64,000 nucleotides of DNA from Aphrophora alni (lineage: Eukaryota; Arthropoda; Insecta; Hemiptera; Aphrophoridae). Both the position numbers and the translations under genes were made by a program. The stretch covers positions 70,962,253-71,026,252 of the forward strand of contig OY740765.1 of the NCBI GenBank assembly GCA_963513935.1, in the 5' to 3' direction. Below are positions 10,693 through 21,095 of this stretch, in pieces. Each line of letters opens with the position of its first letter. The first letter of the stretch is position 1. The notes under the pieces were generated by a model. It did no database searches. It was not told the origin of the DNA and saw only the letters and a program-made list of their open reading frames with translations.

Positions 10693-11221
10693 TAACTAGA
10701 TAAACTTTTAACGAAACAGTTCTCTCCTTTTTCATAAAATTAATAATAATGTCAACTGTCGCACAACGTGTGGCATTTTTATAAAGGCATCCTTTAAATT
10801 TATAATAGTTACAAAATAAATATAGAATCCTCTGTGAATTTATTTTTGGATGTTGTTGAAATTAAAAATGTGACATCTCTTGGAATATTTAATGCTGTCA
10901 TTCATTGCCTTGGAGGCTACAAATTATATGATAATGTTAAAAAAATAGACTAATTGCTGTGGCATGTGACAGAGCAGCAGTGATACTGGGACACAAATCT
11001 GGAGTTGGAGTTCTTTTAGTTTTTGTACAGTTTCAGCAGTTTGGAGAACTACGAGGTTTTATCAAACCATTTTGTAGCAGCTAGAGAAGTCAAGCTCATG
11101 ATGCATCAAACAGATATAAGTATGAAGACCTACATAGGAAACTTACATCTACGTGCTTCGTTTTAGATTTGGCATTGATGTGTGATACACTTCAAGAACT
11201 TTCAGAAGTTAGTAAGGAACT

Positions 11222-11825
11222 GTGAAACCGAAATATAGAGTTTTTCAGGTTAACAAAAAACTTCAGATTTTGGCTAACACATTTGTTGATCGAAAAGATA
11301 ATCCAGGAACTTTTTATGAACAGGCTGTGACATCTGACAACAACAAAAGATTTATGGGAATCAAACTTTATGATAAAACTAAAGAAGACCCCATTAATCC
11401 TGTTGTGTTTTATTACAACCTAGTACAATCAAATGAAAAGAAAATGCTTAGTGGGGAAAATGAAGCTTTCGCTAATTCAGCCCATATAGTTGACACCAGA
11501 ACTTTGCCCAAAGACATTAAGACTATACTTTTGCGGGAACAAAATTTGAGTTGCTTGCAGTTCACCTTCAGCATCCACCTTTAAATGCACTTAAAGCATT
11601 TCGTGGATGTTTTTGATAATTGTGAGGATTTTGGTGGAAATTGTTAAAATAAAACAAAGTATCCCCAAAAATTGCTTCCTTTGACAACTGTAATCAAGAC
11701 AATTCCAGTGTCTTCTAGTGAATGTGAAAGATGGTTTTCCAAAATGAATCTAATTATTACTGACGATAAAGCGTCTCTGTTAACAAAAACTGTCTCTGCA
11801 CTTTCTTTTTCTAAAGTTTAATGGC
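11222..11825 (+). pseudogene. hAT transposase C-terminal coding remnant (KIAA1586-like)
   Basis: The longest open piece (11222-11584, from a non-ATG codon) contains NPGTFYEQAV, NKRFMGIKLYDKTKED and INPVVFYYNLVQSNEKKML, typical of KIAA1586-like hAT proteins just before the dimerisation domain. After a break, LLPLTTVIKTIPVSSSECER and SLLTKTVSALSFSKV form the C-terminal hAT dimerisation region. The usual GPPLTRLDSSKY tail follows in a third frame near 11822. It cannot make a working protein as it stands. Confidence 0.75.
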
Positions 11826-12185
11826 CCACCACTCACTCGTCTTGACTCTTCAAAGTACACGGAATCTTGACTGCTTCGGAGACGGCACTCTGCTCTTGAC
11901 ACCAACAGCAAGGAAAAAGAGAGATGAGAGACTACAATGACTACCTTTCTAAGCTTTGGACAATTTTATAAACTGTGAGTTATATACTTAAAATTATTTT
12001 GAGATTAAATAAATTCTTAATTTTTAAAAACATTACATTTGGACAAATTTGTGTGTGAATTTTAGACATTAAACAAGCCTAAAACATCATTTTAGAACTT
12101 TATTTTTCATAATTAATGTTTTGCTGGGCACCCCACAGACCATCTTAAGCATACCGGAACTTATATTTTTACTAACACACCACTG

Positions 12186-12510
12186 TAATATATATTCATA
12201 TTCATATATTTTATATGAAGTATCAACAAACAAGTGAACACAATCTAGACTTAGCCAGGGGGATAGAATCTAAATCCTATTTTATTTGTACCTATACCAA
12301 TCTAAACTCTGAGGTACCTGGTTGGTCTCCAACTTGCTTTTTAAACTCACATAAATAAATATACATTTTCTTAACTGAGAAACAGCTGTTACCATATTCA
12401 ATTGCAGTTTTTCTTAATGAGCTGTGGTTATTCTCAATAAATGTATAGTCCGTTCACAGATATATCTTTATTGGTAAATGATTTTCGGTTATTAGAGTTA
12501 GTAGAGTCCA
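12186..12510. other. Intronic spacer, nothing assigned
   Basis: A+T-rich DNA between the hAT right end and the next transposase fragment. No motif recognised. Confidence 0.4.
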
Positions 12511-12515
12511 TTGTA

Positions 12516-12686
12516 CTAATAGTTTCTTGAAAATAGTTGACTATTTAAAGGGTAGATTTTACTATAGGCGGTTCTTACTGGAAAAAAGATATTAAACAAA
12601 TCACATACTTCTTGATATAAACGTTCCCGATCACCATATTCTCTCATCATGACCAATGCTATCCTCTCAGTTTCATTCAACTCCAT
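12516..12686 (-). pseudogene. Helix-turn-helix N-terminus of a transposase (DUF4817-like)
   Basis: A 56-codon minus-strand frame starting MELNETERIALVMMREYGDR and continuing ERLYQEVCDLFN. It resembles the N-terminal helix-turn-helix of insect transposases that begin with an L-T-x-x-E-x-I-x-L-x-x-M-R-G-x-G-D-R pattern. After the first helices the conserved segment is lost and a stop follows, and no DDE domain is seen downstream. It therefore appears to be an isolated 5' fragment. It lies on the same strand as the host gene, but it has its own ATG and no splice sites were seen, so it is not called as an exon. Confidence 0.5.
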
Positions 12687-12689
12687 TGT

Positions 12690-14220
12690 TGCCACTAAAA
12701 ACTAATTGCCAAAAACTTTATTTCATCATTCTGGGAACTTACAGTATAAACATTTACTCTTTTATTGATATAGGGACAAAGATTAAATTTGAAGAAAGTT
12801 TGTAGGCATATATGTTTGTAACAAAACCAATGTGATTCATCCTATTAAGCCCAAGTCTACACCTTGATAATGAGTTTGGAAATTCCACTTTATCACATTC
12901 TGGGGATTTTATCTTTAGTACCAATATGAACAAATGGCTATCTTAATTAAATAAATAACATCTTTATTAAAAGAATGGAATTATTATTTTAAAGTGATTA
13001 ATTGCATGGTGTTTCATGTTTGCTCTTAAAAAAAGAATAACATTTTTGTAAACATTTTACGGAAGAAATTTTTAACACAAAATTTTTTGTCATCCTTGGA
13101 AAATTATTTTTCTACCTTGTATGTTATTAATTTAGGTTTCAACAGATATACCAGTTTGGTCACTGAAATTCGTTAAACCATTATTATTTTATAATAAAAG
13201 ATAATGTTTAAATGGAGATAACTATGTTTTACAGTTAGACGAAAAAGAAATTTTTTAAAATTTTTGTAACATTTTGGGGTATTTATGATAAGTTAAAAAA
13301 CAACATCATTACATTATTAATATCGAGAAAAATTATGTTTATACATTTTTGGAACACTCTGTAATTAGTAAAAAACATTTAAACCGCTCTGTAGATAGGT
13401 GAGATCAAGTTTGTAATGATGGGTGACATGTTTTTCTATCTTGAGTAGAACTAGAGATATGAAACTGTTTCCATACATTTCTATAGCTCTGTATATATTT
13501 ATGACCATACACAAAAAACAGGTCTATGTTTCAGTACAGTTTACCACAGGTATTGGCATAAAACAGTTTTTATTGAAGTCAAGGTCTCTTAAAAATATTC
13601 AAGGTAATTTCTATGTATAGGAAAGAAAACAAAAAATATATAATTTTATACAGATTAACCGTTTCTATCATCATTCTAATGAGATAAAGATAAATTTCAA
13701 TGTCTAAATTTAGACAGAAGTTGAAATTTGAAAAGAGCTTGCTCATAGACTAGACAATGCATGTTTCTGATATTAATTTGTCTTAAAACTATCATAAATA
13801 CATTTGAAAACTTAATTTTTTAAGGTTATTTTCATCTTTATTTTTGTCAGGTTACCTAGGCTATATCTCAGAAACCATACACAGATCCATTCTTAAAACA
13901 GATTTTCTGTGCTAATTTTTCTATACAAACAGAACTACAATTCAACTGTTTTTGTCCTTGATGGTCAAAGAATGATTGAGAAAAAATTGTAAAAGAATTT
14001 TACATTTACTTTATCTGCCTACTAATCATACAACGATAATTTCCTACTAATCTTAATAAATGAGATTAATTTTCTATCAGCTTCATGCTGAGTTTTTAAC
14101 CTTTAGTTTTCACCAAAACCACTATATCACTTTTTGTAAAATAAGACATTTAAATTAAAGTGTTGTAACCTTAATAATTGATACAAGGGCCTAGTTATTA
14201 CAGAGATAAGTAGAATAAGT
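12690..14220. other. Intronic spacer, nothing assigned
   Basis: A+T-rich. A 65-codon plus-strand frame at 13423-13620 carries no recognisable feature. No terminal repeats found. Confidence 0.35.
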
Positions 14221-14222
14221 TT

Positions 14223-14328
14223 AGAAAAGAAAACCACAAACACAATTTTTAGTAAATTCTACTTATTATTGGAAAGACTCTGTAAAAAGTAGAATGTACT
14301 CAAAATTGTGTTTGTAGTTTTCTTTCCT
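14223..14328. repeat. Imperfect inverted repeat, 42 bp arms with 22 bp loop
   Basis: Left arm 14223-14264 and right arm 14287-14328 are inverted copies differing at only a few positions; both carry AAAACCACAAACACAATTTT-type sequence ending near ATTCTAC. The DNA or RNA could fold into a long hairpin. No clear target duplication or terminal motif was found, so its origin as a palindromic MITE is unproven. Confidence 0.8.
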
Positions 14329-14768
14329 GAAAATGGAGTTCTACAAAGTACCGTTGGTTAGTAGTGTAAATCGTATAAAAGAATATGTTTATGCCATATT
14401 TATGTTCAGCTTGTGAAGTTATATTTCTGCACAGCCTTATAATGTAATAAGCTAATAAAATTATGTTTTAATTATTTATAATAAACAGAAGAGCATTATC
14501 TTAAAAAGTATTTGGAAAAAGTTAGCTACCTAAATGTAGCGTGGATAATAATTTCTCAATTCCTCTTGTCTCTAGTACTGATTATGTCATGTGACCATTA
14601 GGTATCCGTTCTATCCACTGCTAGTCAAAGATATTAGTATAAGTAATTCCAATTAAATAATAATTTAATAGTTGGACTATTATAAGTAGGCCTAGTGTCC
14701 CTTCGGTTCACTGCAACACCATAGCTTTTGAGTTTTGGTGGTCACAAAGAGTTTTTTAAACTATTTAA

Positions 14769-15540
14769 CCCTAGATTACTACTCTTAGTTCATTGTTACG
14801 TGATCACTATTCATTCGTAAATTTTACTACTTTCTGTTTTTATTTTTATTATTATTTTTAAACTTTACTTTACTGTTGACTATTTTTTATATTAAATCCT
14901 TTATTGTTTTTAAGTATTTTTAAAAATATTTAACAATGAACTCCTACATATTTTAACTGTAAAAAAATGTCTTTTACCACCACTACAAGTACGTTTTAAA
15001 AAAATAATTAATCTGGAAAAAAAATCGAAAAAAATATAAATATTATTTTATTGGAAAAATTAATCGGATATTCATAAAAACACCATTTATAAGTGTTTAA
15101 TTTATATAAAAAGAGAAAAGTGATTTACAATAAGTTCATTAGGTAGAATGCCAAAAATTCCAAAATGAGAGTACTGTCTTCACTGAGAATCACATTCCTT
15201 GCAGTGATTAATATACACTTAGTAGCTAAATCAAACACTTTGAACTCTAAAATCACTATTTACACAATAAACTATTTACAACACTAAAAACTAACAATAT
15301 AAAAACAATAATTTACAAAAAAAAAATTCAAACACTTAATAGTTAAAACTTTCGCAAACACTATTCTTTAGTAAAATATACGACGAGAGCTTGAGTACGG
15401 TAATAACGGTTCAACTTTGAGCTTAGCCAAAGAGGCAGTGGCCTCTATTCACAATGGCAGGAAGGTAAACAAAAAGACAGAGCGTGTCCGTCTTTTGTCT
15501 ACGAGTTCTCCGAATTTTACAAATGAGTAGTGTTCTAGGG
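14769..15540. mobile_element. Non-autonomous piggyBac element, TTAA target sites
   Basis: A 772 bp element flanked by TTAA on both sides (14765-14768 and 15541-15544). The ends are inverted repeats: CCCTAGATTACTACTC on the left and CCCTAGAACACTACTC on the opposite strand at the right, 14 of 16 matching. TTAA plus a CCCTAG start is the hallmark of piggyBac-type ends. The interior is A+T rich with a G+C-richer patch near 15375-15510 and has no transposase, so mobility would need a transposase in trans. The ends differ from those of the larger piggyBac-like element at 54243. Confidence 0.85.
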
Positions 15541-15544
15541 TTAA

Positions 15545-16310
15545 ATAACAACCATGCTGTCTTCATAACAATAGATTCATTCAATATTTCACATGTTCAA
15601 AAAACAAAGCGACTCAGAGCCTATTGCTCTTTGAGTATGTAAACTTTAGAAAAAACTGAACATGATAATTTAGTTGCAAAGATGTTGTCATGTTGAAATA
15701 AATTTATTGTTATGGAAATAAGTAACCTATATTTATTTCATTTACTGTCTGTAAACTTTTCACAAACGTAGCTCAATACATTTAAATGATAGAATCCCTA
15801 TTTTGTTACCATATATCACATTTTGTTTGTCTAATGAAAACAAGAAAGTTTGTATGAAATCATTGCTTCTATAGCCAACTGCTTTTAAAATAAGGGAGCT
15901 CACAAAAGACTAAAAAACCAAAAATCAAATATGAGTGACTCGGGGGCTAAAAATGATCACCTTTGAACTCCTCATTTCTCAAAATCCTTTAGCTGATATT
16001 TACAAAGCTCAAACTTTCTATTTGTTAATGAAATAATAAGGTGTTTCATGATTTTTTCCATGTTCTGTATAAACATATTCATATGGTTCACATACCACAG
16101 TTTTAAATATAACATCTTTTCTTTAACTTTAAATTGTAGTGAGCTAAATTGTTTAATATAAAATGAGCCCATTTTTAAATTTCTCAAATTTTAGTGATTA
16201 TAACTTTACTAAAATTAAAATAACTGAAAGAAGTGTTTAAAAAAAGTTATAGCACTTTATCGTACTATAATTATATGTTCATAATTATATTGTAGTATAA
16301 TAATATCCTT
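15545..16310. other. Intronic spacer, nothing assigned
   Basis: No feature recognised. A 71-codon minus-strand frame at 15972-16187 has no motif and no fitting splice sites. Confidence 0.35.
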
Positions 16311-16314
16311 TTAC

Positions 16315-16414
16315 CTCTGAATTAGAAAAAGAAGTAATTGGTGACGATTCCTTACTCTGAATTGACTTCTGCTTTTGAAGAAAGATACTTGTTTGAAGAT
16401 GATCATCAATCAAT
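16315..16414 (-). CDS. Inferred host gene, penultimate exon (100 nt)
   Basis: Minus-strand exon with acceptor TTGATTATTTACAG before ATTGATTGATG and donor TCAGAG followed by GTAAAA. One base completes the split Lys codon from the preceding exon (AA plus A). Then 33 codons follow, reading LIDDHLQTSIFLQKQKSIQS and SPITSFSNSE, ending exactly in phase 0, which fits the terminal exon at 7361. The other two frames contain stops. The product is polar and Ser/Gln/Lys rich, with no domain recognised. It lies alone between large introns of about 9 kb and 33 kb. Confidence comes from splice quality and phase agreement rather than from homology. Confidence 0.62.
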
Positions 16415-16419
16415 CTGTA

Positions 16420-18520
16420 AATAATCAAATATACAGTTTAATCATTAAATGAACAAGAAAAATACTAACAGATTAAGTGAACCTAAACCAATCAATTTCA
16501 ATAAGTATACATTTTATACCTATGTTATATTTGACAATTTCTTTCTATTTTTATCTATAGGTTTGAAATTTTGATTTGACAATAACTTTGATTTTTATTA
16601 AACTGAATTTTTTTGTTATAAATTGCAAAAATTCAAAACATGTATATTCAAAAGACACATGCAACTAAAGTTACATGGAAATAAGCACTCATTTCAGTCA
16701 AAATTGTATTATACACTGTCTAGAATCTACTTTCAACTAGATAGAGCGGCAAATTACCATATTCCGGGATAAAAAACTGTTTTAACTGAATGAAGTATTT
16801 CTATGAATAACATGTTTAGTATAAAAGTGTTATACATAAAATTGTTTGTTGAATGTGGAGATTGTGAATATTAATGACAGATAATTAATGTAAATACAAA
16901 TGAGACTGGTGTAAATTTATTATTTATACCGTATGTTCTTATTTAATGGAAGGTATTGTCTTTCGCATTACCAGGGACACAAAAGCAGAAGTGGTGAGGC
17001 GAAACTTAAATACGTTTATTATGAAAAATCCTTGCACATTATAAATCAAATAAAATATTAAATTATTGACATTGGGGTTTGTTTATGTGTCAAAAAGGGA
17101 TACTTCCTGAGCTCATTTGTGGACTCCATCCCTTTGGAATGATTACAAAGTTAACTACATAGGCCATACTTAAAAGTTAATTGAAAGTCTTTATTATAGG
17201 CACAAATAAGTTTAAAATCGTGTTATATATCAAAGAGGTGATAACAAATTGTTGATTAAACAAAAGTTAATTCTTAAATTTAATTTTAAATGTGTGTGGA
17301 GAGCTTTTACTTTGATACAACTCGGAGAGTTCAGTTGGTTTTCTCCATATGTTATGCCACTCCTCTGTCCTCGTTGTAAGAAAAGGGAAAAAGAATTTGT
17401 CAGGACTTTTTAAATATACTGGATACATAGATACAATATTCTAAAATCCACAATTTTCAAGTTCTGGATACATTTTTATTTTGTGGAGATATTATATATG
17501 TAGCCTATATAATACAAACAGGATATATACATAAGACCTGAACACAACTTATTATGATATGATACAACTTCAGAACCTGTGAGAGAAAGTACACCCTCAT
17601 TTGTTTTGAGATTGTTTTGCAAACTACACTTTTTTGTAGACCTTATCAAGTTTCAAATGTATTTCAGTAATTCATACATATGTCAGTATCAATGTTCATA
17701 TGATGTGTGATTTTTGTGGAGAGATGAAAGTCAGGCATCCCGTCAATACTATATTGAGAGTAATAATGTGTTAGGCAACATTGTATGTCATAGTAGAGGA
17801 TCCTCACCTCTCTAGAAATGTAGAGCTTCGTAAACCATTTCGCCATGATGTTCCCACACCCAAAAACATATACAGTATTTTAAAACCCACTCTCTGAACC
17901 TCACCGGATTAGTGAAAGGTAGAAGCTTCACTGTCAAAATGGTGTTGAAAGGCAGTATAGGCTGGAAGCGCTGTAGATAAAAATTTTACAGGAGAGGGGG
18001 AAAATTAACATGCACAGAAGATATGTTATGATGTCATCATGGCCCAGGTACCATTGTCAGAATATTTAGCGAAACAATGCTAGTGTGCTCTGGTAGTTCT
18101 ATAAAAGATTACGATTAACTGGTATATTAAATCTCAATACTCAAAATGTATTTCATAGAGTTATATATAAAACTCAAAAAATCTAAAAAATATGCTTGCT
18201 AGGTCTAAACTTTAAAATAATAACAACTAATATAATCCAAAATATTCCCTGCCAACCATGAAATTCGTGCGACCTGCAACATTCTTCTTTTTTCGTCTTC
18301 TTTTGAAACTAGTACTACTAAAAAATGATATCTGATAAATAATAACACATTTCAAAATTTTCAAAATTTGGCCTAATACCAAGTTCATTAAGAATATGTA
18401 TGACAGGACATTATATTGATATTGTTCACAAAAATTAAGAAAGACCCGTTCGGCGCATTTACTTGAACATCAACAAAGATTTGAACATTGCTTGTTTAAC
18501 ATAAAGACCATAAAACATTT
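16420..18520. other. Intronic spacer, nothing assigned
   Basis: Mostly A+T rich. A more complex patch at about 17640-18070 contains a 60-codon minus-strand frame (17664-17846) and, on the plus strand, a frame with VELRKPFRHDVPTPKNIYS. Neither could be assigned; the patch may be a decayed transposon. Confidence 0.35.
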
Positions 18521-18532
18521 ACATAGCTACAT

Positions 18533-19396
18533 CAGTGGCGTGTCCAGGAATTTACTCTGGTGGGGGTCCGGCCTGGGGAGTTTTGGGGCGGCAGGGGGGT
18601 TATGGAAAACCCCCCAGCCAGACGGGGGGTCCGGGGGTTGAAAAAATAGGGTTTATATGGTGCTATTTTAGGCTATATGATACTGCTAGCCTAAAATAAA
18701 AGTTTCATAAAAGTAATGATTCTCTAACAGTCTAAAGTTTTGATTAATATTTTTTATTTACTGTGTTGTATATTTTCACCGTTGTTAATGTTTTTAGAAT
18801 GTATGCAAGCCAAATTAAAACAAAATTTGCTTTTTTTAAGGATAATAATCAAAGAGATTGTCATTTTTTACTTTATTTATTTTACAATAAATAACAATAC
18901 ACTTTACTTCTATAATATAAAACATCTTACAACTTAATGCTTAGTCTTCTTGGTTTTTTAGACAGTTCGTTAAGCACTTCCTCACATCTTACAATTACTT
19001 CCTTGTGAATATACAATAAAGCTAGGCCATTAAGTCTTGTTTCTTTAGTAGAGTTTCTTAAATAGTCCTTTAAGTAGCGGAGTGTTGAAAATGACCGTTC
19101 AGCAGTGCACGAAGTGACTGGTAATGTTGCCAGAATCTGTAAAAGCTTGAAGACAGCCGGAAACATGTACCTGTTGCACGATGTCCCTGTTGTAGTTTAG
19201 TTACCGGTACGCAGAGAGTAGAAATTGAACAAAGATCCAATAAAGTTGTTATAAATGGGAGATCACAATTATTATTAATATCTTATGAAATATATATATT
19301 TTTTAATTTTGCTAATTTATAAAAAATATTAAAATATTTTTTGGCTCTGGGGGGGTCCGGTCCCGCTCGTCCCCCCCCCCCGTTGGCACGCCCCTG
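18533..19396 (-). mobile_element. Internally deleted hAT element with perfect 8 bp TSD
   Basis: An 864 bp element flanked by AGCTACAT at 18525-18532 and 19397-19404. The ends start CAGTGGCGTGTCCAGG on the left and, on the opposite strand at the right, CAGGGGCGTGCCAACG, typical hAT TIRs, backed by G-rich and C-rich subterminal tracts. The interior keeps only the 3' end of the transposase on the minus strand. The perfect duplication suggests a rather recent insertion. It is a deletion derivative, not autonomous. Confidence 0.9.
18927..19166 (-). pseudogene. hAT transposase C-terminal dimerisation domain, truncated
   Basis: About 79 codons ending at a stop on the minus strand. The LLQILATLPVTSCTAERSFS block followed by TLRYLKDYLRNST and RLNGLALLYIHKE is the C-terminal hAT dimerisation region of ZMYM1-like transposases. 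Everything upstream (BED finger, RNase H-like core) has been deleted; the frame begins near the left of this remnant and the element's right TIR lies about 230 bp further out. Confidence 0.82.
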
Positions 19397-19639
19397 AGCT
19401 ACATTAGGCCTAATTAAAATTGTAGGAAGTAGAACTAGCATTAGCAAATAAAAAACTGAATATTCGACCAAGTAAACTAAATTTGTAATCATAATGAATT
19501 GTGCATATAACTGACCAAGTTGTTAAACCATTTTTGTAACATTATTTTTCTTATGAACTTTTAACCAAGGTTTTAATAAACCGAAATAAAAAGTGTTTTC
19601 TATTTTTATTTTATCTTCTTTTTTATACAAATAAATTAA

Positions 19640-19643
<4 letters not shown>

Positions 19644-19710
<67 letters not shown>
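19644..19710. repeat. (AT)n microsatellite
   Basis: Uninterrupted AT dinucleotide run of about 33 units. Confidence 0.98.
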
Positions 19711-19715
<5 letters not shown>

Positions 19716-20168
19716 CACACAAACAAAGTTAGGTAAATTAGTGTACCATTCATAGGGGAATATCCTTAATAAAACATTTTTGGAACCATATTAATGGTAA
19801 TGTCAAATGAAGAGATTTGGCAATTTCGATTGCCCTGTAATTTATTTAACTCTTTTAAATTTAGCAGTTTTTTGAGTTAACCATTTACAGAAAAATTGAC
19901 ACTTGATTTGCTTTTTTTTAAAAAATAAATAAATAACAACAATTTGTAATGAAACAATTGATTGTTTATCTATACTTACATATATGTATTTATACAAAAC
20001 TTAAAACAAACATTTATATAATAATAATCAAAACCCCTCCATATAATTAAAATTACAGAATAATATTTTAAAGAAACTAGATAATGATAACAGTTCGTTA
20101 ATTTTTCTTATGTTAGAAAAGACTCTAAATTTAAATTATTAGAAAATAAAAAATTTAATTAATTAATT

Positions 20169-20224
<56 letters not shown>
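20169..20224. repeat. (AC)n(AT)n compound microsatellite
   Basis: An AC run of about 12 units changes directly into an AT run of about 16 units. Confidence 0.97.
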
Positions 20225-20226
<2 letters not shown>

Positions 20227-20810
20227 CTAAGTTGGCCAACTATAATAAAAAAATTATTAAATATATATTAGCAAAAAAAAGGAAAATTTTAATTAGTATT
20301 GACGTCAATTCAATTTAGAAAAATTAACCCCTTTGGGGTCGTGAGGTCCAAAAATGCATGCTTATCCCATCCAATTTGAATTTATTTTTTGTTTTGCATT
20401 TTAATGAGAAGAATATAATTATGTTTTTGTTTTACAGAAAAATTAATTAAAGCATCATTAAAACAAAATTCACTTCAAGTTCTCAATTAACTGAAATACA
20501 CAGATCAAGTTCTTGCTTTTGTTTTCACTTTTGCCTTTTTTTTTTACTAGGTGAAATGTATTTCGGTTTTTGTCTGGACTAGAAGTTACAGCATGAACTT
20601 AACTTATATATCCTGCATGAACCAGCAAAAGCTGGTTCGGAGTTGATGCAGGCTTTGAAAAGGACGCATGAAGAATGTGGACGCATTTATTAAATTTAGA
20701 AAAGAAAAATCGGCTCACATTTCAGTAGCAACTGAAATTAGTATTAGCACGCTTTTTATTTAAGAAAGAAAACTCAACATGATGATTGTTAAACTTTAAA
20801 AAAAATTTAG

Positions 20811-21002
20811 GAGAGTTCTCCCACAAGTGAGTTCAATGCAAAACCTAACTGCAACTGGTATCTTATCGCTAAGTACAGTACAGGCCTCGGGGCAAGTAGG
20901 TGGCCTGATGCTGATTTCAGAGTTGTACACTATGTTGCAGCACCTGACGGCCGCAACTCCAAAGAAATATTAAAAGGGAGATTTCGTATGCCGGTACATT
21001 AA
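20811..21002 (+). other. Unassigned coding-like segment (63 codons, no ATG)
   Basis: A plus-strand frame opening right after AAAAATTTAG and closing at TAA 21000-21002. It reads ESSPTSEFNAKPNCNWYL, then IAKYSTGLGASRWPDADFRV and VHYVAAPDGRNSKEILKGRF. The composition is protein-like (balanced W, Y, G, D, few low-complexity runs) and unlike random A+T-rich DNA. The AG in front could be a splice acceptor, making this a last exon of an unknown plus-strand gene, or it could be a scrap of an unrecognised transposon protein. G+C-rich DNA follows to about 21095, ending in a C-run. No family is recognised. Confidence 0.35.
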
Positions 21003-21095
21003 AAATCACAGAAGATGGCAGCCGCCGCGGTGTGACGACTGCCGCGAAGCGCGAACGCTACAACGATCACTCGTCGCCATCCCCCCCCCCCCCAC

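Larger units (their letters stand above)
7905..12185 (+). mobile_element. KIAA1586-like hAT transposon relic, with nested LTR
   Basis: A decayed plus-strand hAT element. The left end CAGGGCTGTATTTGTG and right end (opposite strand CAGTGGTGTGTTAGTA) are weakly similar and both start CAG. The G+C-richer leader 7920-8270 may be its promoter. The transposase can be followed in pieces: GCKVCREVGSLGMENN near 8710, RTAYKVAKQNQSVKNFESEI near 8970, IIIDKSTTLSKKS near 9180, then after the nested LTR VTSLGIFNAVIHCLGGY near 10875, VILGHKSGVGVLL near 10985, LALMCDTLQELSEVSKEL near 11175, and the C-terminal dimerisation block IPVSSSECERWFSKMNLI near 11705. Many stops and frameshifts. Exact ends are uncertain because no clean TSD was found. 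Confidence 0.75.

Noticed and set aside
20325..20345. TTAACCCCTTTGGGGTCGTGAG as a piggyBac end
   Set aside because: No matching inverted end followed by TTAA was found within several kb.
20618..20639. AACCAGC-AAAA-GCTGGTT hairpin as a regulatory RNA element
   Set aside because: A 7 bp palindrome alone is expected by chance at this scale and no conserved context was seen.
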